Below, piece by piece: positions 1-8,941 of a stretch of DNA of 55,622 nucleotides. The stretch covers positions 1 through 55,622 of the forward strand of contig NZ_VUMR01000005.1 in the NCBI RefSeq assembly GCF_009696075.1, in the 5' to 3' direction. The notes beneath the pieces are model-generated. The model made no database searches and was not told the origin of the DNA. It saw nothing but the letters and a program-made list of their open reading frames with translations. The DNA is from Holdemanella porci. Its GTDB lineage: Bacteria > Bacillota_I > Bacilli_A > Erysipelotrichales > Erysipelotrichaceae. Numbering within the stretch: the stretch's first letter is position 1; every line of letters begins with the position of its first letter. The position numbers and the translations under genes are program-made.

Positions 1-53
1 AAAGAAACGCTAATCTGTCGATGTTTTTAATATTGCCTTCTCAACCCATAAAA

Positions 54-88
54 AAAATCGGAAATTCTTTAATAGAGTTTCCGATTTT
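54..88 (-). terminator. Intrinsic terminator after the secreted coiled-coil protein gene
   Basis: An 11-bp inverted repeat (AAAATCGGAAA at 54-64, TTTCCGATTTT at 78-88) closes a 13-nt loop. On the minus strand it is followed by a run of eight T, as expected for the end of the transcript carrying the gene at 155-2641. The plus strand also has a short T run, so it may work both ways. Positions 1-50 hold nothing I can identify. Confidence 0.8.
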
Positions 89-154
89 GTTTATTTAAGC
101 CATTTTATTTTTCATGCGTAACTACTAAGGCATTCCGAAGAATACCTTTATAAA

Positions 155-2641
155 CTATTTAGAACTTTCTTCCTTAGTACGGAATACATAACGACTCGTT
201 ACTGTAGCACCTTCTGGAGCACCAGAGTATGAAGCATATTCTTTATTCATAGCTTTGATTTCATCCATTACACTTTGTAATGTTTCAAGTTCTCCAACAC
301 CTAAATCAACCTTTTCTTTTAATTGATCCAATCCTTCAGACTTGAATTTTTCGTTACCTTCGTATAATTCTTTAGCACCTGAATTCAATGTTTCAAATGC
401 CTTACCTAATGTATCTAATCCATCAGCCATTTCATTGAATGTTCCACTTTGTCCAGCAAGTGTTCCTGTTGCTTGTGATAATGCACTAGCACCACCATTT
501 AATGTAGCACTATTTGAAGATAATGTTTTACTTCCCTCAGCTACTTGAGTAATTCCAGCCTCTGATTTCTTTTGAAGTTGAGTTAATCCAGCATTGACTT
601 GTTGAACTCCACCTAAGATTCCTTCAGAACCTGCAGATAATTTCTTAGCAGCAGCTTGTAAACCAGTTACCAACTCTTTGAAGTTTTTAGCATTTTTCAC
701 CGTTGGAGTACTTGGATCAGTATATTGGCTCAATAATGCATCCATTTTACTTAATGTACCTTGCGCATCACTTAAATCTTTTTTCAAGCCACCTTTACCA
801 TCTTCACCAACTAATGTTTTTTGAGCATCTTTTAAACCTGATGTTACACTTGAAGTTGTACCAACTAATTTATTTACTAATTCTGAAATGTTATTTTGAT
901 CTTTTTCTACATTTTTAACGTATTGATCTAGATTATCAATATCACTAACAGTAAAGCTTTCTGGAATCAAACTTGCTAATACATCAGATCCAGCAGAAGG
1001 CTTATTTTGCTGCAATTTATCAATAGCAGCTTGAATTTCTCCCTGCTTTTCAACATTATCAGTTGCTGATTTTGCTTCATTCAATGCATTAACTGCAGTT
1101 GTATATGCAGTATCAATATTGCTATTAGCATCTTTAGTAGCTTGATTAATCTTATTTATTTGATCATTTATTAATTTAATTTGTTCTTTAATTTCATTAT
1201 TTTTTTCATCAATTTCTTTGTTTTTATTTGAAATCTGGTCTTTTAAATCAGACACATCTTTTTTTAATGTTTCCACATCAGATTTCAAGTCCTCATTATA
1301 TTTGGTAATGTCTGTAATTGCATCTGAAGCAGTATTAAGACTATTACTTAAATCACCTAATGTCGCACTATCATCAGTGATAGTTTTTTGCATACCACCT
1401 AAAGTATTCATGGCAGTTTGGATTTGGCTCTGCATAGTATCTAGTTCATTTGGATTTAATGTGTTTACTTGTGCTTCTAATTGTTTTAAACCTTCATTTA
1501 ATTGAGTTGCACCATCTAATAAATTAGTTTTTCCTTGACCTAAGTTACCTGAAACTCCAGTTTGAATTTGAGATACACCTTGAGGAATTCCATATAATTG
1601 TTGACTTCCAGCAGCTAAAGTATCCACACCATTTGTATAAGCAGTTAATCCTGTTTGTAAGGCTTTAACACCATCATTTAATTGGATAGCACCTGCAGAT
1701 AATTGTCTTACTTGATTAGATGAACCTGTTAATGGAGCAGCTTGTTCTTTTAATTGAGTTGTTCCATCATACAATTGTTTTGATCCATCAATCAATTGAT
1801 TGTCGGCTTCAATTAGTTGGTTAACGCCATCTGTTAATTCAGATACAGAACCAATTTCACCTAATTCACTTGCCAAATCAATTTCATTTGTCATACCAAC
1901 CATGATAGATCCTAAATCAAAATCATTGACATCCGCTTCTACTGTTACATCATCACTGATTCCCAATTGATTATTTACTTTGTCTAAACCTGCAGATTTT
2001 AATGTTTCATTCAAGCCTGGAATATTCGCAAATGCCAACATTTCATTTGTTCCGTCATTTACGATCTTACCAGATTCACACTTCACATTTGAGAACTTGC
2101 CAGTACTCATATTCAACATACCACCAGCTAAATAACTAGGGTGAATTACAATGGATTTGCCATTGATATTTTTAACTTCTGAATAGTTATTTGTGAAAGA
2201 AATCATTAATTTCAAATGACCAGACTTACCTTCCATATCTTTTGCAGACATTTCTTGACCATCTAATTCATAACGAATCTTAACAGACACAGGAAGTTGT
2301 TTTGTGGCTGTTCCTTCATAATATACGTCATTACCTTTCGCATTCCATGTATATGTATTTCCGTCTTTTGAAGGTTTTTCATTTGATTTAATGTTCTTAA
2401 CATCTGTTAAATTTAAAGTTTCTTTAATATTATTAATTCCATCCTCATCATGTAACCAGCTAGATACGATTGTATCGCTGATGGAACCATCTGAGTTTAA
2501 TACAGAATAAACAGTTTCTGTTTTTTCTGTAGGATTTTCATCATTACTTTGCGCAAATACAGTCACAGGCATCATACTTCCTGCCATAACTGCACTTAAC
2601 AATACACTACCAACTACTTTTACTGTATGATTTAAATTCAT
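155..2641 (-). CDS. Secreted coiled-coil protein with YhgE/Pip-like repeats, partner of the MMPL exporter
   Basis: This 828-residue protein is predicted to be exported and extracellular. Residues 1-31 form a signal peptide (basic start, hydrophobic core, cleavage near VFAQS). A beta-rich N-terminal domain of about 240 residues follows, then long stretches of repeats spaced like L-x-x-G-x-x-Q-L, a Lys/Glu-rich coiled coil near residues 445-500, and further repeats to residue ~790. Such repeats are typical of the outer region of YhgE/Pip and MMPL-linked proteins. I see no C-terminal membrane segment or LPXTG signal. The start is the ATG at 2641, which has AAAGGAG upstream; an in-frame ATG at 2680 lies inside the preceding gene. 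It begins 2 nt after the MMPL gene, so the two are surely co-transcribed. Its exact function is unknown; I infer it acts with the transporter at the cell surface. Confidence 0.75.
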   Translation of the reverse strand: MNLNHTVKVVGSVLLSAVMAGSMMPVTVFAQSNDENPTEKTETVYSVLNSDGSISDTIVSSWLHDEDGINNIKETLNLTDVKNIKSNEKPSKDGNTYTWNAKGNDVYYEGTATKQLPVSVKIRYELDGQEMSAKDMEGKSGHLKLMISFTNNYSEVKNINGKSIVIHPSYLAGGMLNMSTGKFSNVKCESGKIVNDGTNEMLAFANIPGLNETLKSAGLDKVNNQLGISDDVTVEADVNDFDLGSIMVGMTNEIDLASELGEIGSVSELTDGVNQLIEADNQLIDGSKQLYDGTTQLKEQAAPLTGSSNQVRQLSAGAIQLNDGVKALQTGLTAYTNGVDTLAAGSQQLYGIPQGVSQIQTGVSGNLGQGKTNLLDGATQLNEGLKQLEAQVNTLNPNELDTMQSQIQTAMNTLGGMQKTITDDSATLGDLSNSLNTASDAITDITKYNEDLKSDVETLKKDVSDLKDQISNKNKEIDEKNNEIKEQIKLINDQINKINQATKDANSNIDTAYTTAVNALNEAKSATDNVEKQGEIQAAIDKLQQNKPSAGSDVLASLIPESFTVSDIDNLDQYVKNVEKDQNNISELVNKLVGTTSSVTSGLKDAQKTLVGEDGKGGLKKDLSDAQGTLSKMDALLSQYTDPSTPTVKNAKNFKELVTGLQAAAKKLSAGSEGILGGVQQVNAGLTQLQKKSEAGITQVAEGSKTLSSNSATLNGGASALSQATGTLAGQSGTFNEMADGLDTLGKAFETLNSGAKELYEGNEKFKSEGLDQLKEKVDLGVGELETLQSVMDEIKAMNKEYASYSGAPEGATVTSRYVFRTKEESSK

Positions 2642-2643
2642 AT

Positions 2644-4725
2644 TTATTCTCCTTTCGCTTCCATGTTTGATTCTGGCCAATTCTTTGTCGTCTTTTCAAT
2701 GAACTTGTGGCAGAAAATCAACAATGAAGGCAATACTAATAAGATACTTACGACTGAAATTAATGCACCACGCGCTAATAAGATAACTAATGATTTAATT
2801 AAATCCATCTTAGCTACAAAGCTTACACCGATACATGCGGCAAAGAATGAGAATCCACTTGTCATAATGGAAACACTCGATTTTTCCATCGCAATCAAAG
2901 CCGCTTCCTTAACCTTCTTACCATGCGATAATTCTTCTTTAAAACGCGTTGTCATTAAGATGGCATAGTCTACTGTGGCACCCAATTGAATAGTTCCGAT
3001 AACCATATTTGCGATAAATGGAAGTGTAGTTCCTGTAAAGAATGGAATACCCATATTGATTGTGATCGCAAATTCAATGGTTAGTACTAAGATGACTGGA
3101 AGTGCAAATGATTTAAATGTTAAGGCAACAATGATAAAGATCATAATGACAGATAATACGTTAACCATCGCAAAGTCTGTATTTGTTGTTGTGATCAAAT
3201 CACGTGTCATACTTCCTTCTCCACCAATCATACCCTTCTTATCATATTTATGAATGATGGTATCCATTTTATCTAACTGTGTATTTAATTCATCGGTTGC
3301 AGCTTTATAATCACTGTTCACAACAATTAATTTCTTTCCACCATTTTGGAAAATATCCTTTACTACACTTGGAGTAAAGTTGGATGCAAGTCCTGGACCC
3401 ACAAATTCTTCATACGCTAATACGTTATGAATTCCTTTTAAATCTTTGATTTCAGAACACATATTCTGAATTTCATTCGTTGTTAATTTGTCATCCACTA
3501 AAACGAAATGTGTTGTTGTCATATCAAATTTATCTTTTAACTGATTTGTACCAATGATACTCGCAAAATCACCTGGCATACCAGAAATCAAATCATAATA
3601 GACATTTGTATGTGCCTGACCATATCCAAATGGAATGAAAATCAATACGAAGGCAACAAGAATCTTTTTATAGTGACGCATCACAAAACGAGGAACTCTA
3701 TGTAACTCATTCAAAATTGTTTTATGTTTGTACTTTTCAATCGTCTTATCAAAGAACATCAACAAGCTTGGCAAAATGAAGATAGTTGATAATACACCAA
3801 GAACAACACCTTTGGCCATAACGATACCAATATCTCTACCTAGTGTTAACTGCATTACACACAAGGCTACGAAACCAGCAATTGTTGTGATTGAACTTGA
3901 AGTAATTGAAGTAAACGTAGCTTTGATAGCCTTAGCCATAGCTTCTTCATTTGGAAGTTTTTGTTTTTCTTCTTGATATCTATGTAATAAGAAGATGGAA
4001 TAATCCAATGTTACAGCTAACTGTAATACAACAGCCAAAGCCTTTGTGATATAACTAATTTCACCTAAGAATACGTTTGTACCAAAGTTATAAACGATTG
4101 GGAAAATCATTCCTAACATAAATACAACTAGAGCAATCGTACTCTCTAATCCTAAGAACAATACGATCATACATAATACAACCGCAATACCTGCATAGAT
4201 TGGCGTATCGTGTTCTGTTTGATCTTTAGTATCTTCACTGATGGCTGACATACCACCTAAGTAACAATCATCTTTTGTATATTTTTTTATTTTACTAATC
4301 GCATTCATTGTACGCATTGACGATGTTGGCTCTTTAAATGTAACAATCATCATTGTACTGTCACCAGAATATAGCATATCCTGAATGCTTTCTGGAATTG
4401 CCTGTTTTGGAACAGAGATATCTAATACATCATCTCTCCAAATACATTTTTCAACTCCATCAATTTTATTGATCTCTTCCTTAATTTTTGCGGCCTCTTG
4501 ATCTGTCTTGTTGTTGACAACCAAGAAGTCTACACTCGATAAGTTAAAATCATCTCCAAGAATCTTTTGTGTTTTCATAGATTCTGAAGTCGAAGGTAAA
4601 TAAGATAATAAATCGTAATTAATATTTGTATTGAAATAACCAATTGCACTTGGAATCAAAAGAACAATGGCCACAGCCAAAATCATATTACGATATTTAA
4701 CTATCCATTTTGACATCTTATCCAT
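2644..4725 (-). CDS. MMPL/RND-family transporter
   Basis: A 693-residue membrane protein with the two-fold layout of the MMPL/RND superfamily. TM1 is near residues 13-30, an extracellular loop runs to about 175, and a bundle of five TMs follows (about 178-325). TM7 is near 355-370, then a second loop and a second TM bundle (about 520-680). The conserved intramembrane stretch before and in each bundle (AVVLQLAVTLDYSIFLLHR and IQLGATVDYAILMTTR) carries the Asp residues used for proton coupling in this family. At 693 residues it is short for MMPL proteins, because the large coiled-coil region often fused to them is here a separate gene downstream. The start ATG follows AAAGGTGAT. A strong promoter with a TetR-type operator lies just upstream. 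The substrate (lipid, peptide or drug) cannot be told from sequence. Confidence 0.88.
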   Translation of the reverse strand: MDKMSKWIVKYRNMILAVAIVLLIPSAIGYFNTNINYDLLSYLPSTSESMKTQKILGDDFNLSSVDFLVVNNKTDQEAAKIKEEINKIDGVEKCIWRDDVLDISVPKQAIPESIQDMLYSGDSTMMIVTFKEPTSSMRTMNAISKIKKYTKDDCYLGGMSAISEDTKDQTEHDTPIYAGIAVVLCMIVLFLGLESTIALVVFMLGMIFPIVYNFGTNVFLGEISYITKALAVVLQLAVTLDYSIFLLHRYQEEKQKLPNEEAMAKAIKATFTSITSSSITTIAGFVALCVMQLTLGRDIGIVMAKGVVLGVLSTIFILPSLLMFFDKTIEKYKHKTILNELHRVPRFVMRHYKKILVAFVLIFIPFGYGQAHTNVYYDLISGMPGDFASIIGTNQLKDKFDMTTTHFVLVDDKLTTNEIQNMCSEIKDLKGIHNVLAYEEFVGPGLASNFTPSVVKDIFQNGGKKLIVVNSDYKAATDELNTQLDKMDTIIHKYDKKGMIGGEGSMTRDLITTTNTDFAMVNVLSVIMIFIIVALTFKSFALPVILVLTIEFAITINMGIPFFTGTTLPFIANMVIGTIQLGATVDYAILMTTRFKEELSHGKKVKEAALIAMEKSSVSIMTSGFSFFAACIGVSFVAKMDLIKSLVILLARGALISVVSILLVLPSLLIFCHKFIEKTTKNWPESNMEAKGE

Positions 4726-4768
4726 ATCGAATCACCTTTTTTTCTATCCTTTCCTTTACTACGTGAAG

Positions 4769-4797
4769 AGTATAGTACCAAACTGACCGCTAGTCAA
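4769..4797 (-). promoter_or_regulatory. Promoter of the MMPL operon with an overlapping TetR-type operator
   Basis: Reading the minus strand, TTGACT (4797-4792) and TATACT (4774-4769) are separated by exactly 17 nt, a near-consensus housekeeping promoter. The palindrome TGACTAGCGGTCA (4796-4784), with TGAC/GTCA arms, covers the -35 element and part of the spacer, where a bound repressor would block RNA polymerase. A second CGGTCA half-site is at 4854-4859. The TetR gene is divergent, so it is the obvious repressor. Confidence 0.75.
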
Positions 4798-4866
4798 TAT
4801 TTTGTTTTATTTTTTTAAAATTCCTAATATACAATTGTTTTAATATGTTCAATCGGTCATTTTTAT

Positions 4867-4894
4867 TTGTATTTTCTAAATTATTGTTTATAAT
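4867..4894 (+). promoter_or_regulatory. Promoter of the TetR regulator gene
   Basis: TTGTAT (4867-4872) and TATAAT (4889-4894) are spaced by 16 nt and lie 16 nt upstream of the TetR start codon. The CGGTCA half-site at 4854-4859 sits just upstream, so the regulator may also control itself. Confidence 0.6.
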
Positions 4895-4910
4895 AAGGAT
4901 GGTGATAAGC

Positions 4911-5519
4911 ATGAAAAGTAAGATAATCGAAAACAAGAAAATAAAAGAAAACAACCTCTTACAGGCTGCCTTTAATCTATTCACAAAAGAAGACATCACA
5001 AATGTCTCTGTTAATGATATTGTAAAAAACGCGGGAGTCGCAAAAGGAACTTTCTATCTTTATTTCAAAGATAAATACCAAATACGCGATATTCTAATTC
5101 AAAAAGAAGCACATCGCCTATTTGAAGAAGCCCACAAACAATTAGAAAAGAATGATATTCGTAATTTTGAAGACTCAGTTATCTTCTTGATTAATCAAGT
5201 ATTGATTCGACTAGAAAACAATCCATTGATCTTAAAATTCGTTGAAAGAAACCTATCTTGGGGCGTGTTCCATACCCAATTAAATACAGCAATCGACAAT
5301 GATAGTTTCAATCTTATAAAAGAATTTAACGAAATTGCGACCGCAAATGGATATGAATTTGAAAATTCAGAAGTCATACTCTACTTAATAGTTGAACTTA
5401 CAGGAAGTACTTGCTACAACAGTATTCTTCACAGTCAACCCCTTCCTATCGAAGAATATAAACCTATTCTTTTCGATTCCATTCGAGCTATCCTTTCCCA
5501 AGGAAAGAAAAAAAGCTAG
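4911..5519 (+). CDS. TetR/AcrR-family transcriptional regulator
   Basis: A 202-residue regulator of the usual TetR length. Residues 1-55 form the N-terminal helix-turn-helix, with the family pattern A..LF...D...VSVNDIV.NAGVAKGTFYLYF.DK. The C-terminal half is the variable ligand-binding and dimer domain. I chose the ATG at 4911 because AAGGATGGTGA precedes it and it matches family N-termini; an in-frame ATG at 4845 lies upstream of the -10 element. It is divergent from the MMPL operon, whose promoter carries a palindrome over the -35. The simple reading is a local repressor relieved by a compound that the transporter handles; the inducer is unknown. Confidence 0.9.
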   Translation: MKSKIIENKKIKENNLLQAAFNLFTKEDITNVSVNDIVKNAGVAKGTFYLYFKDKYQIRDILIQKEAHRLFEEAHKQLEKNDIRNFEDSVIFLINQVLIRLENNPLILKFVERNLSWGVFHTQLNTAIDNDSFNLIKEFNEIATANGYEFENSEVILYLIVELTGSTCYNSILHSQPLPIEEYKPILFDSIRAILSQGKKKS

Positions 5520-5526
5520 GACAAAC

Positions 5527-6444
5527 CTAGCGTACAATAATATAAATCATATAAATGACATATACAAGGATCACAAAGATCCCTTTTTTTCTTGTCATTG
5601 TATCTCCCTTTTTCGCAATACCATAAATTAATAGAGAAACACCAATCAAGACAAAAGTATCAATAATATTCTGTGAAGTAGCCGCAATTGGATGGATTGT
5701 ACTTGAAGCACCCAAAATAAATAAAATATTCATTATGTTACTTCCAATCGCATTTCCTAAAGATAAACCACTCTCACCTTTTCTTGCTGCAACAACACTT
5801 GTTACTAACTCAGGCAATGAAGTTCCAATAGATACGACAGTTAAACCAATCAACGTATCACTCATACCAAGCATAGCTGCAATCTGTTTTGCACTATCTA
5901 CAGTGATGTCTCCACCCCAAATAATACACGCAACTCCAATCACGATATAAATCAAGCATTTGATTCCCGATAAAGTTTGAACTTTCTCATCCTCAACACG
6001 ATTCTTTTTAGCACTACGAATCAAGTTTAAAATAAACAATACCAAACCAACCAAGAAGATAATTCCTTCAAAGCGATTCAACATTCCATTTAACACAAAA
6101 ATAGAAAGTAAGATGCTCACTAAAATATTGAGTTTTAGATCACGATTCAAAATATCCTTATCCATTAAAAACGGAGTAATCACTGCACTAGTTCCAACCA
6201 CAACCAACGTGTTGAAAATATTAGAACCCACAATATTTGAAATCGCAATTTCATTACTGCCCATTAAGCCAGCCGTAATACTCACACTCGCTTCTGGTAA
6301 GCTTGTTCCAAGTGCTACAATTGTCAAACCAATAATAACTGAAGGCACTTTTAATTTACGGGCCACACTTGCACTGCCATCCACAAACAAGTCTGCACCC
6401 TTCATTAAAAGGACCATACCTAATACTAATAAAAGAAATACCAT
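5527..6444 (-). CDS. CaCA-family cation antiporter (YrbG type)
   Basis: A 305-residue, roughly ten-TM inner-membrane antiporter of the calcium/cation antiporter superfamily. It has the two inverted alpha repeats of the family: GLTIVALGTSLPEA with GSNIFN near residues 40-85, and GLTVVSIGTSLPEL with GSNIMN near 200-245. The acidic residue of each GTSLPE motif binds the transported cation in characterised relatives. Full length, start ATG preceded by AAAGGATTGAG. It is convergent with the TetR gene (7 nt between stops). It is paralogous to the antiporter at 7668-8564 but has no riboswitch, so the two are probably regulated differently. Ca2+/Na+ exchange is the default family annotation; Mn2+ is possible. 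Confidence 0.88.
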   Translation of the reverse strand: MVFLLLVLGMVLLMKGADLFVDGSASVARKLKVPSVIIGLTIVALGTSLPEASVSITAGLMGSNEIAISNIVGSNIFNTLVVVGTSAVITPFLMDKDILNRDLKLNILVSILLSIFVLNGMLNRFEGIIFLVGLVLFILNLIRSAKKNRVEDEKVQTLSGIKCLIYIVIGVACIIWGGDITVDSAKQIAAMLGMSDTLIGLTVVSIGTSLPELVTSVVAARKGESGLSLGNAIGSNIMNILFILGASSTIHPIAATSQNIIDTFVLIGVSLLIYGIAKKGDTMTRKKGIFVILVYVIYMIYIIVR

Positions 6445-6517
6445 TTTCTCAATCCTTTCAAATTCACCTTATTATATCACAGGCTTAAAATAAAAAAAGA
6501 GATTTTTTCTCTTCTTA

Positions 6518-7407
6518 TCAATCACTTAATACTCGTTTTAGACTCTCAACAGATATTGAATAAACCTTAGAAATCTCATTAACACTCATTCCATTCTTTG
6601 TCATAGTCTTGTACAAAAGAACTTGTCCCAATTCGACCCCTGTTCAATGCCTTGTTTTATTCCTAACTCAATTCCTTCAGCTTTCCATTCCTTTGACTTT
6701 ACTTCCAGCCATCTCTTTTCAGCTTCACACATTTCAATTTCCTCCTTTTCCTCTAATTCTTCTAAATCCAACCATTCTACATCCGTTAATGTCTTGACGA
6801 CTTTTAACACACTGCTTTTCACAAGTCCAAAATGATTACTCGTTCCTTCATAAATAGACTGATCATAAATACTTCGACATATGTAGAATAGATTATACAC
6901 GTCTTCTTCATTAAAATTATATGAAGTATTTCCTGTGATTTCAATCAGATTCATTTTGTAGTCATGGAAATAGGATTCAAATCTTTCATCCACCTCGACT
7001 AGCTCAGAAAGCTGTCTTGCTGCATTCCAAGGCCTTTCACCTGTATAGAATACTAGAATGTGCACCATTGGTAGTTTTTCTTTCGACTTATTCTTTTTCG
7101 ACTTCTTTAACATTCGCTCATAAGCTACATATTCATATACGACCGCTCTTACAACCATGGACATATCCACATAACTTTGATTCTCAATAATGAATGCACT
7201 ATTAAGATTTCCATCATTGTACTTACGAATCACATCCACATGCTTTTCTAGATCCATATTCGAATCATTCATCTTTGAATCGAGTTCCATACAGTTTTCA
7301 GGTTTAAGAACTCTTTCTCCATCAAAGAAGTACGCATTAAAGAAGTCGACAAAATAGGCATTGTTTTCTAAAAACTCCTTCATAATTTTGTCTTTTGATT
7401 TATTCAT
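6518..7407 (-). pseudogene. Rpn-family (PD-(D/E)XK) recombination-promoting nuclease / putative transposase, frameshifted near the C-terminus
   Basis: The first 268 codons match the Rpn/PD-(D/E)XK 'putative transposase' family: an N-terminal stretch with NAYFVDFFNAYFFDGE, then a nuclease-like core with the pattern SAFIIENQSYVDMSMVVR (Glu with Gln-x-x motif), then the usual G-I-x-x-G-I tail. The reading frame breaks at a run of four C on the plus strand (6637-6640) and stops at 6601. One extra base there would restore a typical C-terminus that ends GMSVNEISKVYSISVES..LSD at 6518. The start ATG follows AGGGGTGAT. Relatives promote RecA-independent recombination and are often linked to mobile DNA. 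The first 250 residues, including the nuclease core, are untouched, so the shortened product might still be active. Confidence 0.75.
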
Positions 7408-7519
7408 GTGATTTCATCACCCCTATCTCATATACGAAATAAATGGAGGTTTCTCTAGAAAACTTGCATTTGTTAAAAAATTTTTACGTTAAAATATAGA
7501 ATTTCTTGCACAAAATATG

Positions 7520-7525
7520 TATAAT
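7520..7525 (+). promoter_or_regulatory. -10 element of the riboswitch-controlled antiporter transcript
   Basis: A perfect TATAAT lies 7 nt upstream of the first conserved bases of the riboswitch, placing the transcript start right at the aptamer. No good -35 is visible at 16-18 nt spacing. Confidence 0.55.
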
Positions 7526-7532
7526 AAGCCCA

Positions 7533-7645
7533 TAAAGGGAGTAGCCTGCACATATATGTGTTTACAGCTTCGTCAATACGATATTAAATCCGGACTGTGA
7601 TGAAATGGCAAGACTTTGGTACATAAGACCAGAGTCTTTTTATTT
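7533..7645 (+). promoter_or_regulatory. yybP-ykoY (Mn2+-sensing) riboswitch with terminator expression platform
   Basis: The leader carries the hallmarks of the yybP-ykoY class: AAAGGGAGTAGC at 7535-7546, a variable hairpin, then ATGGCAAGACTTTGG at 7605-7619. These match the conserved L1 and L3 regions that bind Mn2+ in characterised members. The 3' side forms a hairpin (AGACTTTGGT 7611-7620 with ACCAGAGTCT 7628-7637, one G-U pair) followed by TTTTATTTT, an intrinsic terminator overlapping the aptamer. In known members Mn2+ binding prevents termination and turns the downstream exporter on. The call rests on motif recognition, not a covariance-model score. Confidence 0.75.
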
Positions 7646-7667
7646 TATCTGGTCCAGGAGGAACTAT

Positions 7668-8564
7668 ATGAACATAATTTTATTAGTATTAGGATTTATT
7701 CTACTACTAAAAGGAGCCGATTGGTTTGTCGATGGATCAAGCAGTATCGCATCACGCTTTGGCATACCCCAACTGATTATTGGACTTACTATCGTTGCGA
7801 TGGGAACGAGTCTACCAGAAGCCTTCGTTTCTATTACAGCTGCTTTAAAATCGAATGCGGCCATCACAATCGGAAATGTTGTTGGAAGTAATATTTTAAA
7901 TGTAGGAATCATTCTTGGCATTACAGCACTCATTCGTCCATTACATATTCAAAATAGTACAATCAAATATGAAATGCCATTTATGATGCTTGTAACACTA
8001 GTACTCATTCTACAAGGCATAAACAATACTATTTCACGCTTTGATGGTATTATCTTATGGTTATTCTTCCTTGGTTACTTATACTACATTTTCAGAATGA
8101 CAAAAAATCAAATCGAAGAAGCAGAAATCAAAAAGACAAACCCATTATTTATTCCACTCGGACTGGTATGTTTAATGATTGGAAGTAACTTTGCGGTAGA
8201 TGCAGCCACAAACATTGCCATTTCACTAGGTGTTAGCCAAAGATTTATCGGACTAACCATTGTTGCCTTAGGAACATCTTTACCTGAACTTGTCACTTCG
8301 GTAACGGCCGCCAAAAAAGGCAACGCCGATATTGCGATTGGAAACATCATAGGATCGAATATCTTTAATATCCTATTTGTCGTAGGTTCTAGTGCACTTA
8401 TTACTCCCGTACCTTTTGAGCCTAACTTTATCATCGATTCCTTTGTCGCAATATTGATTGGTCTTGTCCTTTATATTTGCACTAAAAAAACAAGAGTACT
8501 CGGCAAAAAAGCCGGCATACTCTTGTTAGTGACATATTTAATTTACTTTATCTATCTTCTTTAA
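7668..8564 (+). CDS. CaCA-family cation antiporter under Mn2+ riboswitch control (probable Mn2+ exporter)
   Basis: A 298-residue, roughly ten-TM membrane antiporter with both alpha repeats of the family: GLTIVAMGTSLPEAFVS with GSNILN near residues 40-85, and GLTIVALGTSLPELVTS with GSNIFN near 200-240. I start it at the ATG at 7668, which follows CAGGAGGAACT; an in-frame ATG at 7605 lies inside the riboswitch. The yybP-ykoY leader suggests that the physiological substrate includes Mn2+, since this riboswitch class controls manganese efflux and homeostasis genes. That is inference from regulation; the protein family alone would be labelled a Ca2+/Na+ antiporter. Its 3' end overlaps the restored 3' end of the convergent mscL by 27 nt. 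Confidence 0.88.
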   Translation: MNIILLVLGFILLLKGADWFVDGSSSIASRFGIPQLIIGLTIVAMGTSLPEAFVSITAALKSNAAITIGNVVGSNILNVGIILGITALIRPLHIQNSTIKYEMPFMMLVTLVLILQGINNTISRFDGIILWLFFLGYLYYIFRMTKNQIEEAEIKKTNPLFIPLGLVCLMIGSNFAVDAATNIAISLGVSQRFIGLTIVALGTSLPELVTSVTAAKKGNADIAIGNIIGSNIFNILFVVGSSALITPVPFEPNFIIDSFVAILIGLVLYICTKKTRVLGKKAGILLLVTYLIYFIYLL

Positions 8565-8941
8565 CAAATCACGAATCTCTTCTAATAAGACAACAGTATC
8601 ATCTTTTTTAGGTTCTTCCTGATCAAGTTGTTCATTTGTTGTCTTTTTAAAATGTGCAACAACTTCAGCATTGCAAAGATGCATGCCGCAACAATTAAAA
8701 AGTCCACAACATTTTGAATAAAATTACCATACGTAATTGTAGCTGTGCCTACTTGAATTTTTAAACCTGTAAAATCAAGTCCACCAATCAAAATACCCAC
8801 AATCGGCATCAATATATCATTTGCCAAGGAAGTAACGATTTTCCCAAAGGCACCACCAATAATGACACCCACAGCCATATCCATCACATTGCCTTTGGCA
8901 ATAAACTCTTTAAATTCACTGATTGTTTTATTTGGCTTCAT
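8538..8941 (-). pseudogene. mscL: Large-conductance mechanosensitive channel, frameshifted after TM2
   Basis: Residues 1-90 are clear MscL: an N-terminal amphipathic helix, the pore helix TM1 with [20 protein letters not shown], a periplasmic loop, and TM2 with [17 protein letters not shown]. MscL is a homopentameric emergency valve that opens under hypo-osmotic shock. After about residue 93 the frame gives an atypical basic tail ending at 8582. In the other frame the sequence reads on as a canonical MscL C-terminus ([21 protein letters not shown]) to a stop at 8538. A single missing base near 8664-8665 explains this. Both membrane helices are intact and MscL tolerates C-terminal deletion in E. 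coli, so the product may still gate. The start ATG directly abuts the stop of the symporter gene upstream. Confidence 0.85.

Noticed and set aside
6601-6640. Programmed frameshift in the Rpn gene
   Set aside because: No X-XXY-YYZ slippery heptamer or downstream stimulator is visible; a one-base deletion is simpler.
7605-7667. N-terminal extension of the second antiporter from an upstream ATG
   Set aside because: The extra codons lie in the riboswitch terminator; the ATG at 7668 has a perfect AGGAGG.
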